A DNA stretch of 64,000 nucleotides from Cliona cf. orientalis (taxonomy: Eukaryota > Porifera > Demospongiae > Clionaida > Clionaidae), in NCBI GenBank assembly GCA_963930775.1, contig OZ005703.1, positions 7,068,001 to 7,132,000 on the forward strand. Direction: 5' to 3'. The position numbers and the translations under genes are program-made. The notes beneath the pieces are model-generated. The model saw only the letters and a list, made by a program, of their open reading frames with translations. It searched no databases and was not told where the DNA came from. The first letter of the stretch is position 1, and the number at the start of each line of letters is the position of its first letter. This document shows, one piece after another, positions 1 to 43,600 of this stretch.

Positions 1-427
1 GGTACATGTCCGTGGTCCGTGGCCATAGTTTAGATGTGCCATACATGAATGTCTTTGACTCAGTTCCAGATTTGTACTAATGAGTTTATCAGTTGTGAGC
101 CGTGCCACTCCCATAATAGGAATTTGCCGATAGTCCAATTCCATGACGAGTTAAGAACAATATCGTTGCCTGCTATGATGTAATGTAGCCTCATCCCACC
201 CGGCCCATCCATAGGTCCTCCCATCTATTCAATATTAAATTTGCAGGAGATGCTGAGAAGTTGGGAGGGTCTGGGGGTGCATGAGGGGAGGGGCTAAGTG
301 TGCTAATTAGCATAGCTCTATCAAGTGAAGCTACCATGCACGGCCCTCTCCCTTTACCCAATCTGTTGGTAAAGAATTCACTAATAATATAGGATTTGTG
401 TGAGGATTTTTTTATCATCCTGTTCAG
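1..427. other. Noncoding stretch, probable ASNSD1 intron
   Basis: No exon is recognisable before the acceptor at 426-427. The minus-strand open frame here has no family resemblance and overlaps the ASNSD1 exon, so it is treated as chance. Confidence 0.5.
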
Positions 428-1037
428 GTCATCTGGGTGGGCGGGGCTCCTGGCTGAGGTGGAGATGGACGTCAAGAGACTGGCTAGGAGGAACCTTGGG
501 AGAGACGACAGGTACCGTACATACGGTGTCATTTAGAAAAAAACCTGGACCATTGCAGTACGATATTTCTCTTTTAAGGTGCATTGCCGATCATCATCGA
601 GAGGGTCAGTTTCCATTCCTGGATGAAGAGGTGGTGGCATATCTGCAGCAGCTACCAGTCCACTGCAAGGTGGGTGGGTGCACGCAGTCATAGGATATTA
701 TAATTATTATGAGGCCCTATAATTATTAGCCCAGAGCAGCTGTCTTCAGTTTCACTTTTGGTATCTACTTTTGAAGCTTCATAATAATATAACCCCGTAA
801 CCTCAGTGTACTCCATAGTTTTTGTTTTGTCTAATATAGGCTGACCTTGGTCTGCCGAGAGGTGTGGGGGAGAAGAGGCTACTGAGAGAAGCAGCTGCCA
901 TGCTGGGTTGCCACGGAGCTAGCAAGCTGCCAAAGAGGGCCATCCAGTTTGGCTCTCGCATGGCCAAGCTAGCTGGATCTTCAAACAGTAGAGAGTTGGG
1001 CTCAGACATCTGCAAGAGACTACTACCACAAACTTAA
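428..1037 (+). CDS. ASNSD1: Asparagine synthetase domain-containing protein 1 (ASNSD1-like), 3' end
   Basis: Three last exons of a plus-strand gene, 428..511, 579..669 and 840..1037 (stop TAA 1035-1037), all with AG/GT borders and frame kept through each join. The joined peptide reads [20 protein letters not shown], then [16 protein letters not shown], then [15 protein letters not shown] and [17 protein letters not shown]. This is the C-terminal part of the asparagine-synthetase-like domain. The [11 protein letters not shown] block and the phrase RNLGRDDR are what I know from ASNSD1 rather than true asparagine synthetase. About 124 residues are present; the N-terminal glutamine-amidotransferase-like part would lie before the window. 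Whether ASNSD1 proteins are active amidotransferases is not settled. An AATAAA at 1257-1262 could be its polyadenylation signal. The gene converges on receptor A. Confidence 0.85.
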
Positions 1038-1442
1038 TATTACCTAATATTATGCAATCACGTGTATATACGTACGGTACCTCATAAACTAAGTTATGCA
1101 GTTTTTACATATTATTTTCTGATCCAATTAAAAATTTCAATGTTATAAACAATCTTAATTCTATGGGGACAAGAGCACAATTCACTAAAAAGCCTAGATA
1201 TTTTTGTACAGCATGACTGTGTGTGTACAACATGATCTTAAAAAGAAATTCCAACAAATAAACAAACAAGATATTATATACATGCACACATACAGAATAA
1301 GGGTGACAATCAATAGAGCAGACAATGACAGATCAATACATAATAATCAACATGTAAAATCTATTTACAGAGAAGCTTTAATATGTACACACTTGTGAGG
1401 TGTGGCTAGTTAATTTGAAATTATTACAGCCCTATGGGTGGG
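1038..1442. other. Convergent intergenic region ASNSD1 / receptor A
   Basis: 405 bp between two stop codons on opposite strands. It holds AATAAA at 1257-1262 for the plus-strand gene. For the minus-strand gene I see only a weak ATTAAA (plus-strand TTTAAT near 1377). No coding sequence is visible. Confidence 0.6.
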
Positions 1443-4400
1443 TCACGTTGGAGTGCCCTCTTTCTCATCGTTTTCGTCATGTTTCTTCAATGCTTTAAAG
1501 GACTGAGTTCTACGTCTTGAATCACCATCGATATCACTACAAAAATGAAGCAGAGATCAAGGATAGGGCCTAGGAATATGTCATATACCATAGTTAATCG
1601 AATATAACGCATAATCCAATTTAATGCAAGAAATTAGCATTTTACAAATGCTCATGTTTATATTTTATGAGCGATTGACGACCCTTACTAGAAAAACACA
1701 CGTTTTTCAAAATTATTTTTTTCCCATGCGTTGTATTAGATTAAGTACGGTATGTACACAATCAGTCAGAATCTCTCTCTCCCTCCCTCTCCCTCTCTCT
1801 CCTTTCTTACTCTTTGCTGTTCTTTTTTAAGAAATAGAATATCAATCCTACTGCTAAAATGAGAACCACCAGACCTGCCACACAGCCCACGACAATCCCA
1901 ACAATAGCTCCATCACTAAGAGGGCCTGAATGGAAAATCATACATATAATACAATTATGTGTAAGGCACCTTGTATATACTCACAAACTTAAACTTACGT
2001 CTCACAGGAAGAGTGGCTGTAGATATATTGATGAAGATAGGTTGAGTGTACATAGAAAAAATTAATAAGAGTATGCAATAAATAAATTGAACTTGTTACA
2101 GAGGACACTCAAGTCGGCGCTACATTTAGGGGGGATCCCCCTTTAGATTATCATGTGGCTTTGATATAAGAATTTGCCTCCTTCCCCCTGGTATGCCAGA
2201 AAAGCCAGTTTACCCCCTCTTACATTTATATTAATTTTACATACCGTATTTCTTCTAAAAATTCGGCATGAAAATAATAATATTGCTTTAGCTTCGCTGA
2301 ATTTTTAGAGGTTAATATTCAATATTCTCTCTGCATCCGCATTCCATTCCCGTTTATACTGTATACACATGATGACCTTTGCCGAAAAATTAGAGACTAT
2401 ATTCAATCATTCGGTAAAGGGTGCCGAATAATTAGAAGGGCCGAATTTTTTAGAAGAAATACGGTAATATAAATATGTACATGCAAGTGGTTGCTTACGT
2501 GGTGGTGATGGTACGACTTCGATTACACTCTTTGCTAGCTGCCAGTCTGTTGGATCGCCAAACTCATACACTGGAGGATCACTGCTCACCTGGACACCAG
2601 CACGCACACGAACCTAGAGGGAGATAGTACATGTAGAAGATACCATGTAGTGCACGTGTACATATACATGTACTATAACTTCGTAGTAGGGGTATTATTA
2701 TACACATGTATCTAGTAAATAAAACAAGGATCACTAACGTAATAACCGTATACTGCTACATGCAATATTACTATGCACACACATCCAGTACACCACAAAT
2801 TGAAAGCAGGTGTACTATTCCAATTAATGCACACCAACAAAGTTACATGTACATGTAACAAAATTAACACCAATGCATGTATACCTACCTCATATGAACT
2901 GGCATCTTCCAGCTCTAGAATTGAGAAGAAGTCAAACGTCGCTGAAATGCGTGCGGTCATGATGATGTCCTTGCCCTGGTTTCTGTACTCTATCTGGTAG
3001 ACAACAATCTCTCCGACAGGAAGCTCACTTGCCAGCTTGTCCCACTGAGCCAAGAGCGACTTGTTGTTCTTGGTTCTCGACACGGCTAGATTGGATACTG
3101 TCTCCACTGGAACTGCAAATATACATGTATAAGAAAAGTTGGGGATTAATGCAAGATTGTCCATTGCTGGTAGTTCTGAAGGGCCTCACAGCTAGGGACA
3201 ATAGGCCATTACATTCCAGCTTCATGTAATTGTAAGTGTGACACTGATAAACTTGCGAGGCAGGCTTGGAGATGAGACTACTTATGAAACCTTAAGGTAT
3301 ACGTAAAATGCACAGGTTGCCTACCATTTCCATAGGTGGAGCTGAAAGCGAAAACCTCTGATTCCTCTCCTTCGAGTTCCAAATACGAGGTCCTCACGCT
3401 GAGCCAGTACTCGGTTCCAATGTCAAGACCTACTAACACATATTCCAATCTCCCATTCCGAGACACAGATCCATTCCTTAGCAGTGGTGGCAAATCAGGT
3501 ATAGAATTGGCTGTGGAAGTATTCAATGGAGATTCAGGGGCATCGTCTGTGTAGAAGAGTGTGTATCTGAGCAGGAGAGGGTCTCGGGTGAAATCGGGTG
3601 CAGGGGACCAGGCGACTAGGATTGATGTTTGGTTGAAGGGAGTTGCAGAGATTGTATCGTCAGCTTTAGGGGGGTCTAGGGGGTGCGTGTGTAAGGTCAA
3701 GGTGAATTTTGACATCAATTTGTACGAGTACGTGACACTAAGGGTGTATATTTTTGCTAGGGCCATGCGTATGTACAGACCCCTTCTCCTTCAGGGGTCT
3801 ATAAAGCTCTTTGTAGTATCAAAAAAGCATTCATTCCTGATCTTATAAAGCCTAAAAGGCTATCCAAGAAAATAACTACTACTTAATATGCATAGCCTCT
3901 TCTGGCTAAATATAGATCCCACTGGTAATAATAAACCTCACAATACACAGTAACAGCAGGGCAAATAGCTATACATTGTATGCTCTGTACCCCATGACTA
4001 GCCAACTGGGTCAGGGGTATTTCGCAATAGCTTAGCTAGAACAACACAATATTGTGTTAAAATAGCATTTCCTTTCATATATACTATGTTACCAGCTAAC
4101 TAGCAAGCTACATGTACATGTGCACTTTAGTGCATACCTATACAAACACAGTACAGCCACCTGTATCCAAATTTAGAACAGTCTATTGTTAGAACACACG
4201 CCTTGCCAAAGAGTGACTGTCAAATATGTCTGCAAACATCCAAGACACAACTACACACATGTATCCCTAGTGCTTACAGACAACCTAATGCAAATAGTAT
4301 AGTAGTGGGTGAAAATGCAAGCCCACTACCCTACAACGGCGATGAGAGTGAAATTCTTTCAATAGAAATGTTGTGAAAGTGTATAATTATAAGCTTAGCT

Positions 4401-4672
4401 CTTTCGCTGCTATGTATCAGTCTAAGTTTGTATGCACATGTGCATGCACAGCTAGTGCTAGTGGGCACTGGATCATGAACTATCTATCAGAGGCCCTGTA
4501 CATGTACATGTAGTTGGCCTAGCCCTAGGGGCTTGTACTGTGTATGTAGCTTCACCCATCCCACAATAAGATAGATAAGACTTATCTAGACCAGCCCAGA
4601 TAAAATCAATCCCAACCCTGGATAATAAACCACTTATCCCATAATCCAGTGCAGCTGCCATCGCTAACAACC

Positions 4673-4705
<33 letters not shown>

Positions 4706-7180
4706 GCAAGCTTACCTCTAACATCAAGTCTGATGGTGTATACAGTGTTCTCACCAGTGCTGAGAGCAGCTCGACACTGATAGAAACCTGATAGAAATGT
4801 ATTGAGCTGGAGGGTGCTAGTAGTGATCGAGTCCATTCTAACCCCATCCCTGAACCAGCTGTATGTGGCACTTGTGTCATTGGAGGTGCAAGTTAGGGTG
4901 ACTGACGATCCAGTGCGGATATCACTCTGCTGTGGAGATGTGTCTATTGATGAGATGGTTGGAACTGGAATTGGGGGGAGACATACATGTACAGCATCAG
5001 ACATGTGCATGTCATTCCAATCGTGCATATGCAATGATAATGCAATTCATAAGCTATGCATAACAAAAAGATTGCCACTCCCCCACATCATAACCAATAC
5101 ACACACATAATAACAATCTCTTTCCAAATCTCTACCTGGCATGTCTGTTCCACTGCCTGCCTCCACTAGGCCAATAGCCTCTGAGACCACACCTCCCAAA
5201 CTGTTGTTCACCATACACTCAAACAGGTCGACAGTGTTACCCCCTTGCTGGTTGAATTCACTAATTTCTAGGGTACTCTGTCCTTGGGAGTTTGAAATCA
5301 TTGACTCAGCCGTGTCACCAACCAGATTATCGTTACGACGCCACGAGACGCTCGCGGTGGAGGGCTGGTAGTTGCAAGTCAGCGTACGAGTATCACCCGT
5401 CATTACGAAGCGACTGCCATCGATTGTGATAGAGGTGACCCTGGGAGCTGTATGTGTGTGTGTGGGAGGGGAGGGAGAGAGGGAGGAGGAGAGAGAGATA
5501 GTGAGAGAAATGATATGGAGGTGCTAACGAGTTAACTGAGTCATCACATTCCATATTATAACGTTATCACTGTCATGCTTTATTGAACCTGTAAGGGAAG
5601 TGCTGACACACTACGCACTACCTATACCTTATGTAAGCACATACATGTACCTACTGATGTACTATAATACACGTCATCCCAACCCCCACACACACATCTT
5701 CATACTTCATGAACTCACAAGCTGATCCATACGTGATATGATCACATCGGATTAAAACATGACTTTCTGTCTAGTCATAATGTATAATAGTCAATAATAT
5801 TAATTTTGCTCAACATACATTGCACGTGCAAATTCATGGAACCGAGTCTACTGAAAACCAATATACATGTACACGTGCTACCACACTGTAGTCTACTGAA
5901 ACCAATAATAATTATTATTCAAACTCAGTGGGAACAAATCAAATCTCGTTACAATGGGTGGACTGCCCACTGCCCCCAACCCCTCACTCAACCTTCCCAC
6001 AACCCCTATGGCCCAGTACATACTTGTACATGTACACAGATAGAGTCACTAGCATTGTTTAATATACTCATGGTAGAATCCTTCTAAGGCACACCGCAGC
6101 AGCAACTGTATATAAACAACTGTTTACGTGGTATGCCCTATATACATGTACACAGCAATGAACACGGAAACAAGGGTGGCTATAATATATTTACTCGGTC
6201 AGGACACTGCGTATGGGGAAACAGCTACAGCTGCATAAAAGAAAATTGAAAACAACAACATGCACCCCCCAAAAAATGATGCAAATCCTACGAATTATCA
6301 GCGATACCAAATGCAGGTGCTATGCTGACTGGGCTTTGCGTACACCGCTATCTCTACCATCAATCTTAGAGCGATACCAAGCCAGCACATAGAAAAAACA
6401 CCTGATCATCAGGCAAGGCTGCTTGTAGGACACTACATGTATGTATAAGTCAGAATATTGTCAATAGCCTAGAGGCTCTCTTTGTGTACATGTAGTACGA
6501 GAGAGAGGGGGGAGGGAGGAGAGAGAGGGAAGGAGGGAGAGAGAGAGAGTGGGGGAGGGGGGGGGGTAGTTCAACTTACCATGATTCTGGTAGCAGGCAT
6601 AGGGTAGCGGCTCATTACACATCCGTCGCCGAAGTAGACCATCTTGGCCGATAGCAATACACGCACCATCACCTGGACTCGCTCCACCAGCCGCAAAGTT
6701 ATCCATGTCGGAAAATACAACACTTTCACTCATTTCATCACTCCCTCTCACTAGTACATTATTATTCGTGTCATAGTAGTAGCCTAACCATACGGTATCG
6801 TTGTCTTGTAGTAAGACTTCAAGAAAGCTTCTGAGTGCTTCAAATTGATCAAACTCTTCAAAGGTGGCTAGGCCAGTCAGGCCCCTGGTCGTACAGTTTG
6901 TTTGAGCAGCTTCGTTTGATAATGGTAGATTTTGATCACTGAGTTCTAGACAAGATGTTGGGCTGTACATGTATTGTCCTTGGCTACACCATGGCTGAGA
7001 TGATACAGTAGTGAAGACTGAGTGGGGGGAGAGAGAAAAGGTATTAAATTCAGCACAACCATGATAGTTCCACACCCAAAACACAACGCCTATAAATTTG
7101 AAACGCAGACAAATCTTGGAAGCTGTCTTACCTATATGACTGAAGACGGAGACACACCACAGTAAGCTTTTCCACTCCAT
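1443..7180 (-). CDS. Receptor A: C-type lectin / 2 Ig / 2 FN3 single-pass membrane protein
   Basis: Nine exons: 7180..7132, 7017..6580, 5447..5136, 4964..4716, 3675..3325, 3112..2889, 2613..2499, 1925..1811, 1536..1443; 648 aa. ATG 7180 starts a short hydrophobic leader (MEWKSLLWCVSVFSHI); the longer open frame above it begins only with GTG. Order: signal peptide; CTLD about 20-160 (WLGYYY, CNEPLPYACYQ); Ig about 165-265 (LTCNY, LFECMV); Ig about 267-348 (LTCTS, GFYQCR); FN3 about 350-466; FN3 about 467-578; TM about 586-612; a 36-residue basic/acidic tail without tyrosine motifs. Introns between domains are phase 1, except a phase-0 intron inside the second FN3 (SYE/VRVR). No EPN or QPD calcium-sugar triplet is seen in the CTLD, so classical calcium-dependent lectin activity is doubtful. 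Likely a surface adhesion or recognition molecule; ligand unknown. It is a paralogue of receptor B downstream. Confidence 0.87.
2244..2464. mobile_element. MITE, ATTCGGC family copy 1
   Basis: A 221-bp element in receptor A's 573-bp intron (1926-2498). Its ends are near-perfect inverted repeats (CCGTATTTCTTCTAAAAATT at the left, its complement at 2440-2464) flanked by TA at 2242-2243 and 2465-2466, as for Tc1/mariner-type insertions. No coding capacity. A second copy lies at 38866-39090. Confidence 0.75.
3676..4715. other. Receptor A intron, noncoding
   Basis: A 1,040-bp phase-1 intron between Ig2 and the first FN3 exon. Apart from an (AG)n tract near 4673-4709 and scattered TACATG motifs I see nothing coding in it. 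Confidence 0.6.
5448..6579. other. Receptor A intron, noncoding
   Basis: A 1,132-bp intron between the CTLD and Ig1 exons. Purine-rich tracts lie at both ends (5461-5510 and 6497-6567). No exon is recognisable between them. Confidence 0.6.
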
Positions 7181-7313
7181 GACTTCCTTCGCCCGTTTTG
7201 AGATGGTAAGGGCTTCGCTGCTGGTACAAAACACCTCTCCTTTTGCGCCCTGCCCTTTTTTGTTCTAATTATTCGATAATTGAATTATTTCTCTCGATTG
7301 CGCAATATTTTAC

Positions 7314-7325
7314 TGCGCATGCGCA
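7314..7325. promoter_or_regulatory. NRF-1-like palindrome upstream of receptor A
   Basis: TGCGCATGCGCA matches the vertebrate NRF-1 consensus YGCGCAYGCGCR at every position. The same 12-mer lies 126 bp before the importin-13 start. Function is inferred from the motif only. Confidence 0.55.
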
Positions 7326-7380
7326 ATTTACAATCTAGGCGAAGGGTGGTGGCGACCTTTACCGACTCTGTAGGGCTACA

Positions 7381-7500
7381 TAAGGTAAATGAACCAGTTA
7401 TGAAACAGCGAGTTATAAACTGACTTTTAGGTGAAACTAGATCTAATTAGCTCTTTGTTTCATAACTGGTACATGTTTCATAACCGGTTCACTTCCCTTA
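7381..7500. repeat. 120-bp foldback element
   Basis: 27-bp imperfect terminal inverted repeats: the left end has TGAACCAGTTATGAAACA, the right end the complement of TGAACCGGTTATGAAACA. A further internal copy of the arm (TTTCATAACTGG) lies at 7458-7469. Noncoding. Confidence 0.6.
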
Positions 7501-7915
7501 ATAATATTATATTACAGCTCACGACGTGATGATCAATATTTTGTAGAGATGCAAAGGTTCTTGTAAATAAAAACAAATGCAAGAAATAAAAATAAAATTG
7601 CACAGAGTACCAACAATTCACAATACCAGTAATAGTACAATACTTGATCAACACAGACACACAATGATACATATATGCTTTTCTTGATATACACTGCTCG
7701 GTAGGTACAAAAAAAAAAAAAAAGACAGTATAATAATAAAATAATACGCATATACACACACAGAAGACTACAATCTTTCTGACAACATAAATAATATTCA
7801 AAGGATACAACTGTGTTACGATAATGTGTACTGATGATTGCAAAGGGTTAGTTATGTAAACGAGGATCACAGGTTTTGAACAGTGTGCTGTTTACGTGCA
7901 AACAATGATTATTTT

Positions 7916-30541
<22,626 letters not shown>

Positions 30542-31181
30542 GGCTATTAGAAATTGCAGGGTAATAATAGCTGCACTTGGTACACCCAACGATTCGTGGA
30601 AAAACTAGTTAGGTAAAAACTTTCATGTAGCAAGCACTCTTTTATCTTTAGTCTTGTCTTGGTGCTCCAATTTTACTTTCACTCTCTGGCTAGACTGCTC
30701 TGCTGTCACTAAGTGGAAGCAATTATAAACACTGGCCGCTCACTGAGCCTAGGAATGCAGAGTCATGTAGACACCGATGTTGGTCTATGGCAGAAATGTG
30801 TCGTGTAGGCTAATTACTATACTATTAATATTGTGTAATGGATCTGGTTGACCACTAATTGTATTTGTTCGCCTACGTCAAAATGTGTCAGTTTGCAGAT
30901 GTGATCTAGAGTATACAAGTGCAGAGCGACTGCTGGAAGTGTCCATTGCTCTCTAGAAGTGCAAGCGGGAGTGTCTATATTAAACAGTCATGATACAGTA
31001 CAGCAGCTTGTGCAACACCTCAGCTCAGGCGAAGGCAGCTCCACTGCGCATGCGCATCGCTTTCATGTCAGCAGACAAAAAGAATACGGAGTCAGGCGCA
31101 AAGTCATAGCTAGCTGATGATTGGTAGGGGGTTACCCTCTAAACACACGCTGACAGAGATACGAGGCTGTTGTCTGTCACG
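30542..31181. promoter_or_regulatory. Bidirectional promoter region PDE4 / importin-13
   Basis: 640 bp between the divergent start codons of PDE4 (30541, minus) and importin-13 (31182, plus). It contains an NRF-1-type palindrome TGCGCATGCGCA at 31045-31056. No TATA box is clearly placed. The 5' UTRs must share this stretch. Confidence 0.7.
31045..31056. promoter_or_regulatory. NRF-1-like palindrome upstream of importin-13
   Basis: TGCGCATGCGCA, identical to the site upstream of receptor A, ends 126 bp before the importin-13 ATG. Confidence 0.55.
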
Positions 31182-39542
<8,361 letters not shown>

Positions 39543-40686
39543 GAGGACCCCCTCCCCCCTTCCCCCGGCAGCAGGAGGGCTCCCCCCGGCCAGCTGCTGT
39601 TTAGTGGAAATATAATATTAATAATTTATTGTTTGTTGAAAATTTATCATTGATGTTCTATTATGATTATTTTTATAATTCCCTAATAATTAGACAGTGC
39701 ACATCCTTCTGTTACTATAATAATATTGCATTATTTTTTATAGGAGTGAATTTTTTCTGATCAAGCACTTTAATAATAATGGTATATACGTATTCAATAA
39801 TAATTGTGTTACTGCATCTTCATAATATTATTTGAAAGTATAGTATAATTATTATAACAGTTGGTATATTGATAATTTTTCAGACATGGATTACATGCAG
39901 CACTACTAAGAAAAAAAATAACCCCATCCTCCCATCGACCTTCCGAGCTCTAGGCTGGAACGCTGGTCAGGGTACACTGCAGACTACTGAGGCTTCTGTG
40001 TCACAGCCACAGGGGACCGAAGTCAGCCTATGGTGGATTACCGGTGGATTACCAGGCTTTGTCCAGGATGGTGGGTATTCAAGGGAGGAACCTGGGCGAC
40101 CGCTGACATCGTCTAGCCCCGATAGTCCCTCCCGGAAATCGCTATTTATTGAGCTGGGACAAGCGGTAGCAAAACGCGTATGGGTTACGTTGGAATGTAC
40201 GGACCGTGACGTAATAGCTATGAATATCATTAACTTCACACAGCGGCGCGCGCCAAAGTGTATCTCGGTAACGGAAAGAGTTATGGAGCTGGAACAAAGA
40301 CCAAAATGTAGCTTATAACCAGATGAAAGCAGCTATCATGGTCCTGAACATGCACTTGATACTGCTATAATAATCAGGTAATGCCTTGTATGCACAAGTA
40401 TAATAATTATTTGACTGAAAAATGCCAATGTAGAATAATATTGATCATTTCAGTTTAGAGGTACAACTGATCGATCTATTAATCAGAAAATAACTTATTG
40501 TGAAAGATTGAATAAGTAGAGACATTAGAGAATCATTGCACAAAACTGACAACTGTTAATTAAGTTAATGCATGATTGAGTTGATTGATTGATTAATCAG
40601 GGAATAAAGTGAATTAAATTTTGATCAACAAGCAAAACATAAATCACTACCACGAATACATCACAAAGAAATGCACCTATATTACA
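39543..40686. other. Convergent intergenic region importin-13 / receptor B
   Basis: 1,144 bp between the stop codons of two converging genes. Mostly A/T-rich, probably 3' UTRs. It contains a more GC-rich open stretch at 39884-40318, listed separately. Confidence 0.6.
39884..40318 (+). other. Unassigned GC-richer open reading frame, possible exon
   Basis: An open frame without stops for about 145 codons ends at TAA 40316-40318. It has no ATG near its 5' end but is preceded by a good acceptor (TTTTTCAG, ending 39883). The translation includes SLFIELGQAVAKRVW and FTQRRAPKCISVTERV. I do not recognise a family. It could be a terminal exon of an unseen gene, a retained coding relic in importin-13's 3' region, or chance. 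The opposite strand is also partly open (40239-39967). Confidence 0.25.
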
Positions 40687-43600
40687 TCAAACTACAATTG
40701 CTGAAGGTGGTTCCAATTGCAAATCGTCACTCATCAATAATTCATTACCTTCGACGATCTCTGCCACTGGCGGCAGCTGCTCATAGTCATTAAAAATATC
40801 TGATGCTCCACCGCTTGCAAAAAACCTCTGGCCATCATTATTATTACAGCTACTCGAGTTCAATTCCAAGATGGCATTGGACAGCTCTTGATTGACGTGA
40901 GGTACGGGGCTAATTGTGATGATGGCGGGTGCAAAGGTCACCCGATGGTCGGCCTGCGGCTCTGGAGTCTGGTTGACCAACGAGGACATGGTAGCCGGAG
41001 AGTCTATGTCGTAGTTTCTCGAGTCTACCCCGTCCCGGGTCAGCGTATCGCAGCTGCCCGCATCCGTCCCTCCTGTCGTTATGATGTCAAACGTGGCCAT
41101 CGTACGCACGGGTGCGGGCTCTTCTTCGGGAAATCCTTCCAATCGGTCAAACACTTCAGGAGAACCGCAAGCCTCGAAAGACATCTCGTCAGAAATGTCC
41201 AACTTGTGAAAGTGGTGCGTTGGTATATCGTGTACTTGATCGGTGAAGCCTACGTTCACACTCGATGCGAGAGGAGGTGGCGAGATGACGATGTGCGGAT
41301 CGTGGTGGTTGGTAAAGGGCTCCATCGTGTAGAGGTTCGTGTGCATGCTCGTCGTCGTGTAAGGGCTGTCCACGTCAGTGATGGGCGGAGGAGGGGGTAG
41401 AGGTTGGGGAGATACCGACCCGGATCTTCGCAGAGATTGGTTGCTCACGTTCATCGGCAGCGAACAATTTGCATCGCTACCTCCTCCTCCTCCTCCTCCA
41501 TTACTTCGCACACCACCGTTCTCTTGGTTTCTAATTAGTGCTCCCCCTAGGCCGGCTGCACCATTATTCATAGTACCACTGCCTCTCTCGCTGTTTCTGC
41601 TCCCGAGGACGCTGCTACTGTGGCGGCTCCCTCCTCCTAGTCGGTTGGAGATGGAGAGAGGAGGTGGGCTGGTGCTCGGGCTCGTTGGAAGACTCGTGGA
41701 GATGTTGAATATCTCATCCCTCATCGGGGTTTGCGGACCTTTGCTGCGCTTTCTTCTCTTTCTGTCCTGTATGGAGTACTTGCCCCCTGGCCTGTAGTTA
41801 ATTGTGAAAAAGCACAAAAATATATAATTATTAGTTAGCAAACTATGTAGTAATTATAATATACCATGCATGAAACACCATAATTAGTATAGGTAATAGT
41901 GAGGTTGTATGTTGAATTTGGGTAAAATAGCACTCTGAAATAGGTGTTTGGTTCAAAAATTGTACGAGCGATAGCGAGTACAATTTAATGAACCAAATGC
42001 CTATTTCAGAGTGCTATTTACCCAAATTCAACATACAACCTCACTATCACAGGCTAATAGTATACATACACAAAGTCAGATAGGTATTTCAACTCAGAAT
42101 GGTATTTCAAACTCAGGTGCCTATTTCACTTGTAATACTTGTAATTGGTATACAAGATTTGTATACATCAAAGTACAAGTATACTATTATGCATGCAATT
42201 GAGTGCTATGTAGTAAATTTTTTCGAAGTTGTACTCTTGCATATAATAATTTGGATCGAGCAATAGACTTACTTTTTAAACCAGCAGATAACCGCAATAA
42301 TCACGATCACCACGACAACCGCCACAATCACACCGAGGACTACAAAGATAATTAGCAGGAGCAGCCCCATCGTGGTCAGTCCGCCGCGTCCCTCGGGGGA
42401 GACACCGCCCGTCTGCGGGGGGAGGGAGGTCGGTGCTGGGGGGAGCGTGGTGATCCCGTGGACCCTGATGTACTCACTCCACTCCGACGACGCGAACTGC
42501 GGAGGATCACGAACTATCTGGACCGTCACACGGACACGTACCTGCACGTACGTAGATAGGGGGTTGGAGGAAAAGGAGGTGATGATGTCATGATTACATC
42601 ATACTGATGTACACAACTCTACAGCTTAAGCTAAAGATGGGTTCATGAGTGGGAGATAATTAGATTTATTTTTGCATGCATTTTTTCACCATTTATGGAT
42701 AGCTCTTAATTAGGGAAGGTAAAACAAAGAAAGATAATGCCCCTTATTGGCAATAATATTATTATACCAATGCATGCTACATAGTTGTATCTAATAAATT
42801 ACATAAAGAATGCTTCCCATACCATATTATACCAGGTACAGACAGTACCATTGCAATGATAGTATCGCTCATATACAGTGACACAAAAGTATACACATAC
42901 ACAACACCCTTTGAACAATCGGTGCTTGTTGTGTGAACCTTGATACTCGAGAATCAACAAAAACTTGCGCACCCCCTCCCCCCACACACACATACACATA
43001 CATACAACAACAGTACTGTGATACACAGCTAATATTAATTTTACACTATACTACATGAATCATATTGTACTATGGTAGCTCAATATCGTACAATTAAGGT
43101 AGCTATGCTTTCACGTGTACGAACAATCACAGTACGAAGAGTTATGCACAAACTATTTCCTTGGAGGAAGAAGGTTCAGTCGGTTCAGTTGGTCTTAGTG
43201 GAATTGGTCACTTGGGAAGCACTGATTAGTGAGCAATGTTTTCTCCCACAGGAAATATGCAGAACTACAACGGTATCAGCAGCACAGTGCTGCTCAGGCC
43301 GGCTCGTCCTACTAGCTAACTAGCTAGTTAGAAATCTTTCCTGATGAGTAAGACTTGGGTATTTCAACTGTGGCTTGATCGTAAGAATTTAACCGCTTAT
43401 AACACGTATGCACTGACTAGCAGTGATCAGTCTAGAGAATCTTGTGATTTAAAAAGCATGCACAACAGCTCCCAAGACACTCCTCAGTATGCATACATTT
43501 TTGAATTTTTAAATGCTTGAATATCAACACATAGCTTGAATAAATCACATACACGAGCTAAGCGCTTCATCTAATACTTAAGTACCATAGGTACACGATT

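Larger units (their letters stand above)
7181..7915. promoter_or_regulatory. Receptor A promoter region / PDE4 3' flank
   Basis: 735 bp between receptor A's ATG and PDE4's stop codon, both on the minus strand. A full NRF-1-type palindrome TGCGCATGCGCA sits at 7314-7325, 134 bp upstream of the ATG. A 120-bp foldback element occupies 7381-7500. The remainder is A/T-rich and probably PDE4 3' UTR. Confidence 0.55.

Noticed and set aside
7132-7234. Longer receptor A start at 7234
   Set aside because: That codon is GTG and the added residues spoil the leader; ATG 7180 is followed directly by a hydrophobic stretch.
40888-41797. Plus-strand open frames opposite the receptor B tail exon
   Set aside because: Shadows of a GC-rich coding exon; the minus-strand frame joins the TM exon in phase and carries the membrane-proximal basic block.
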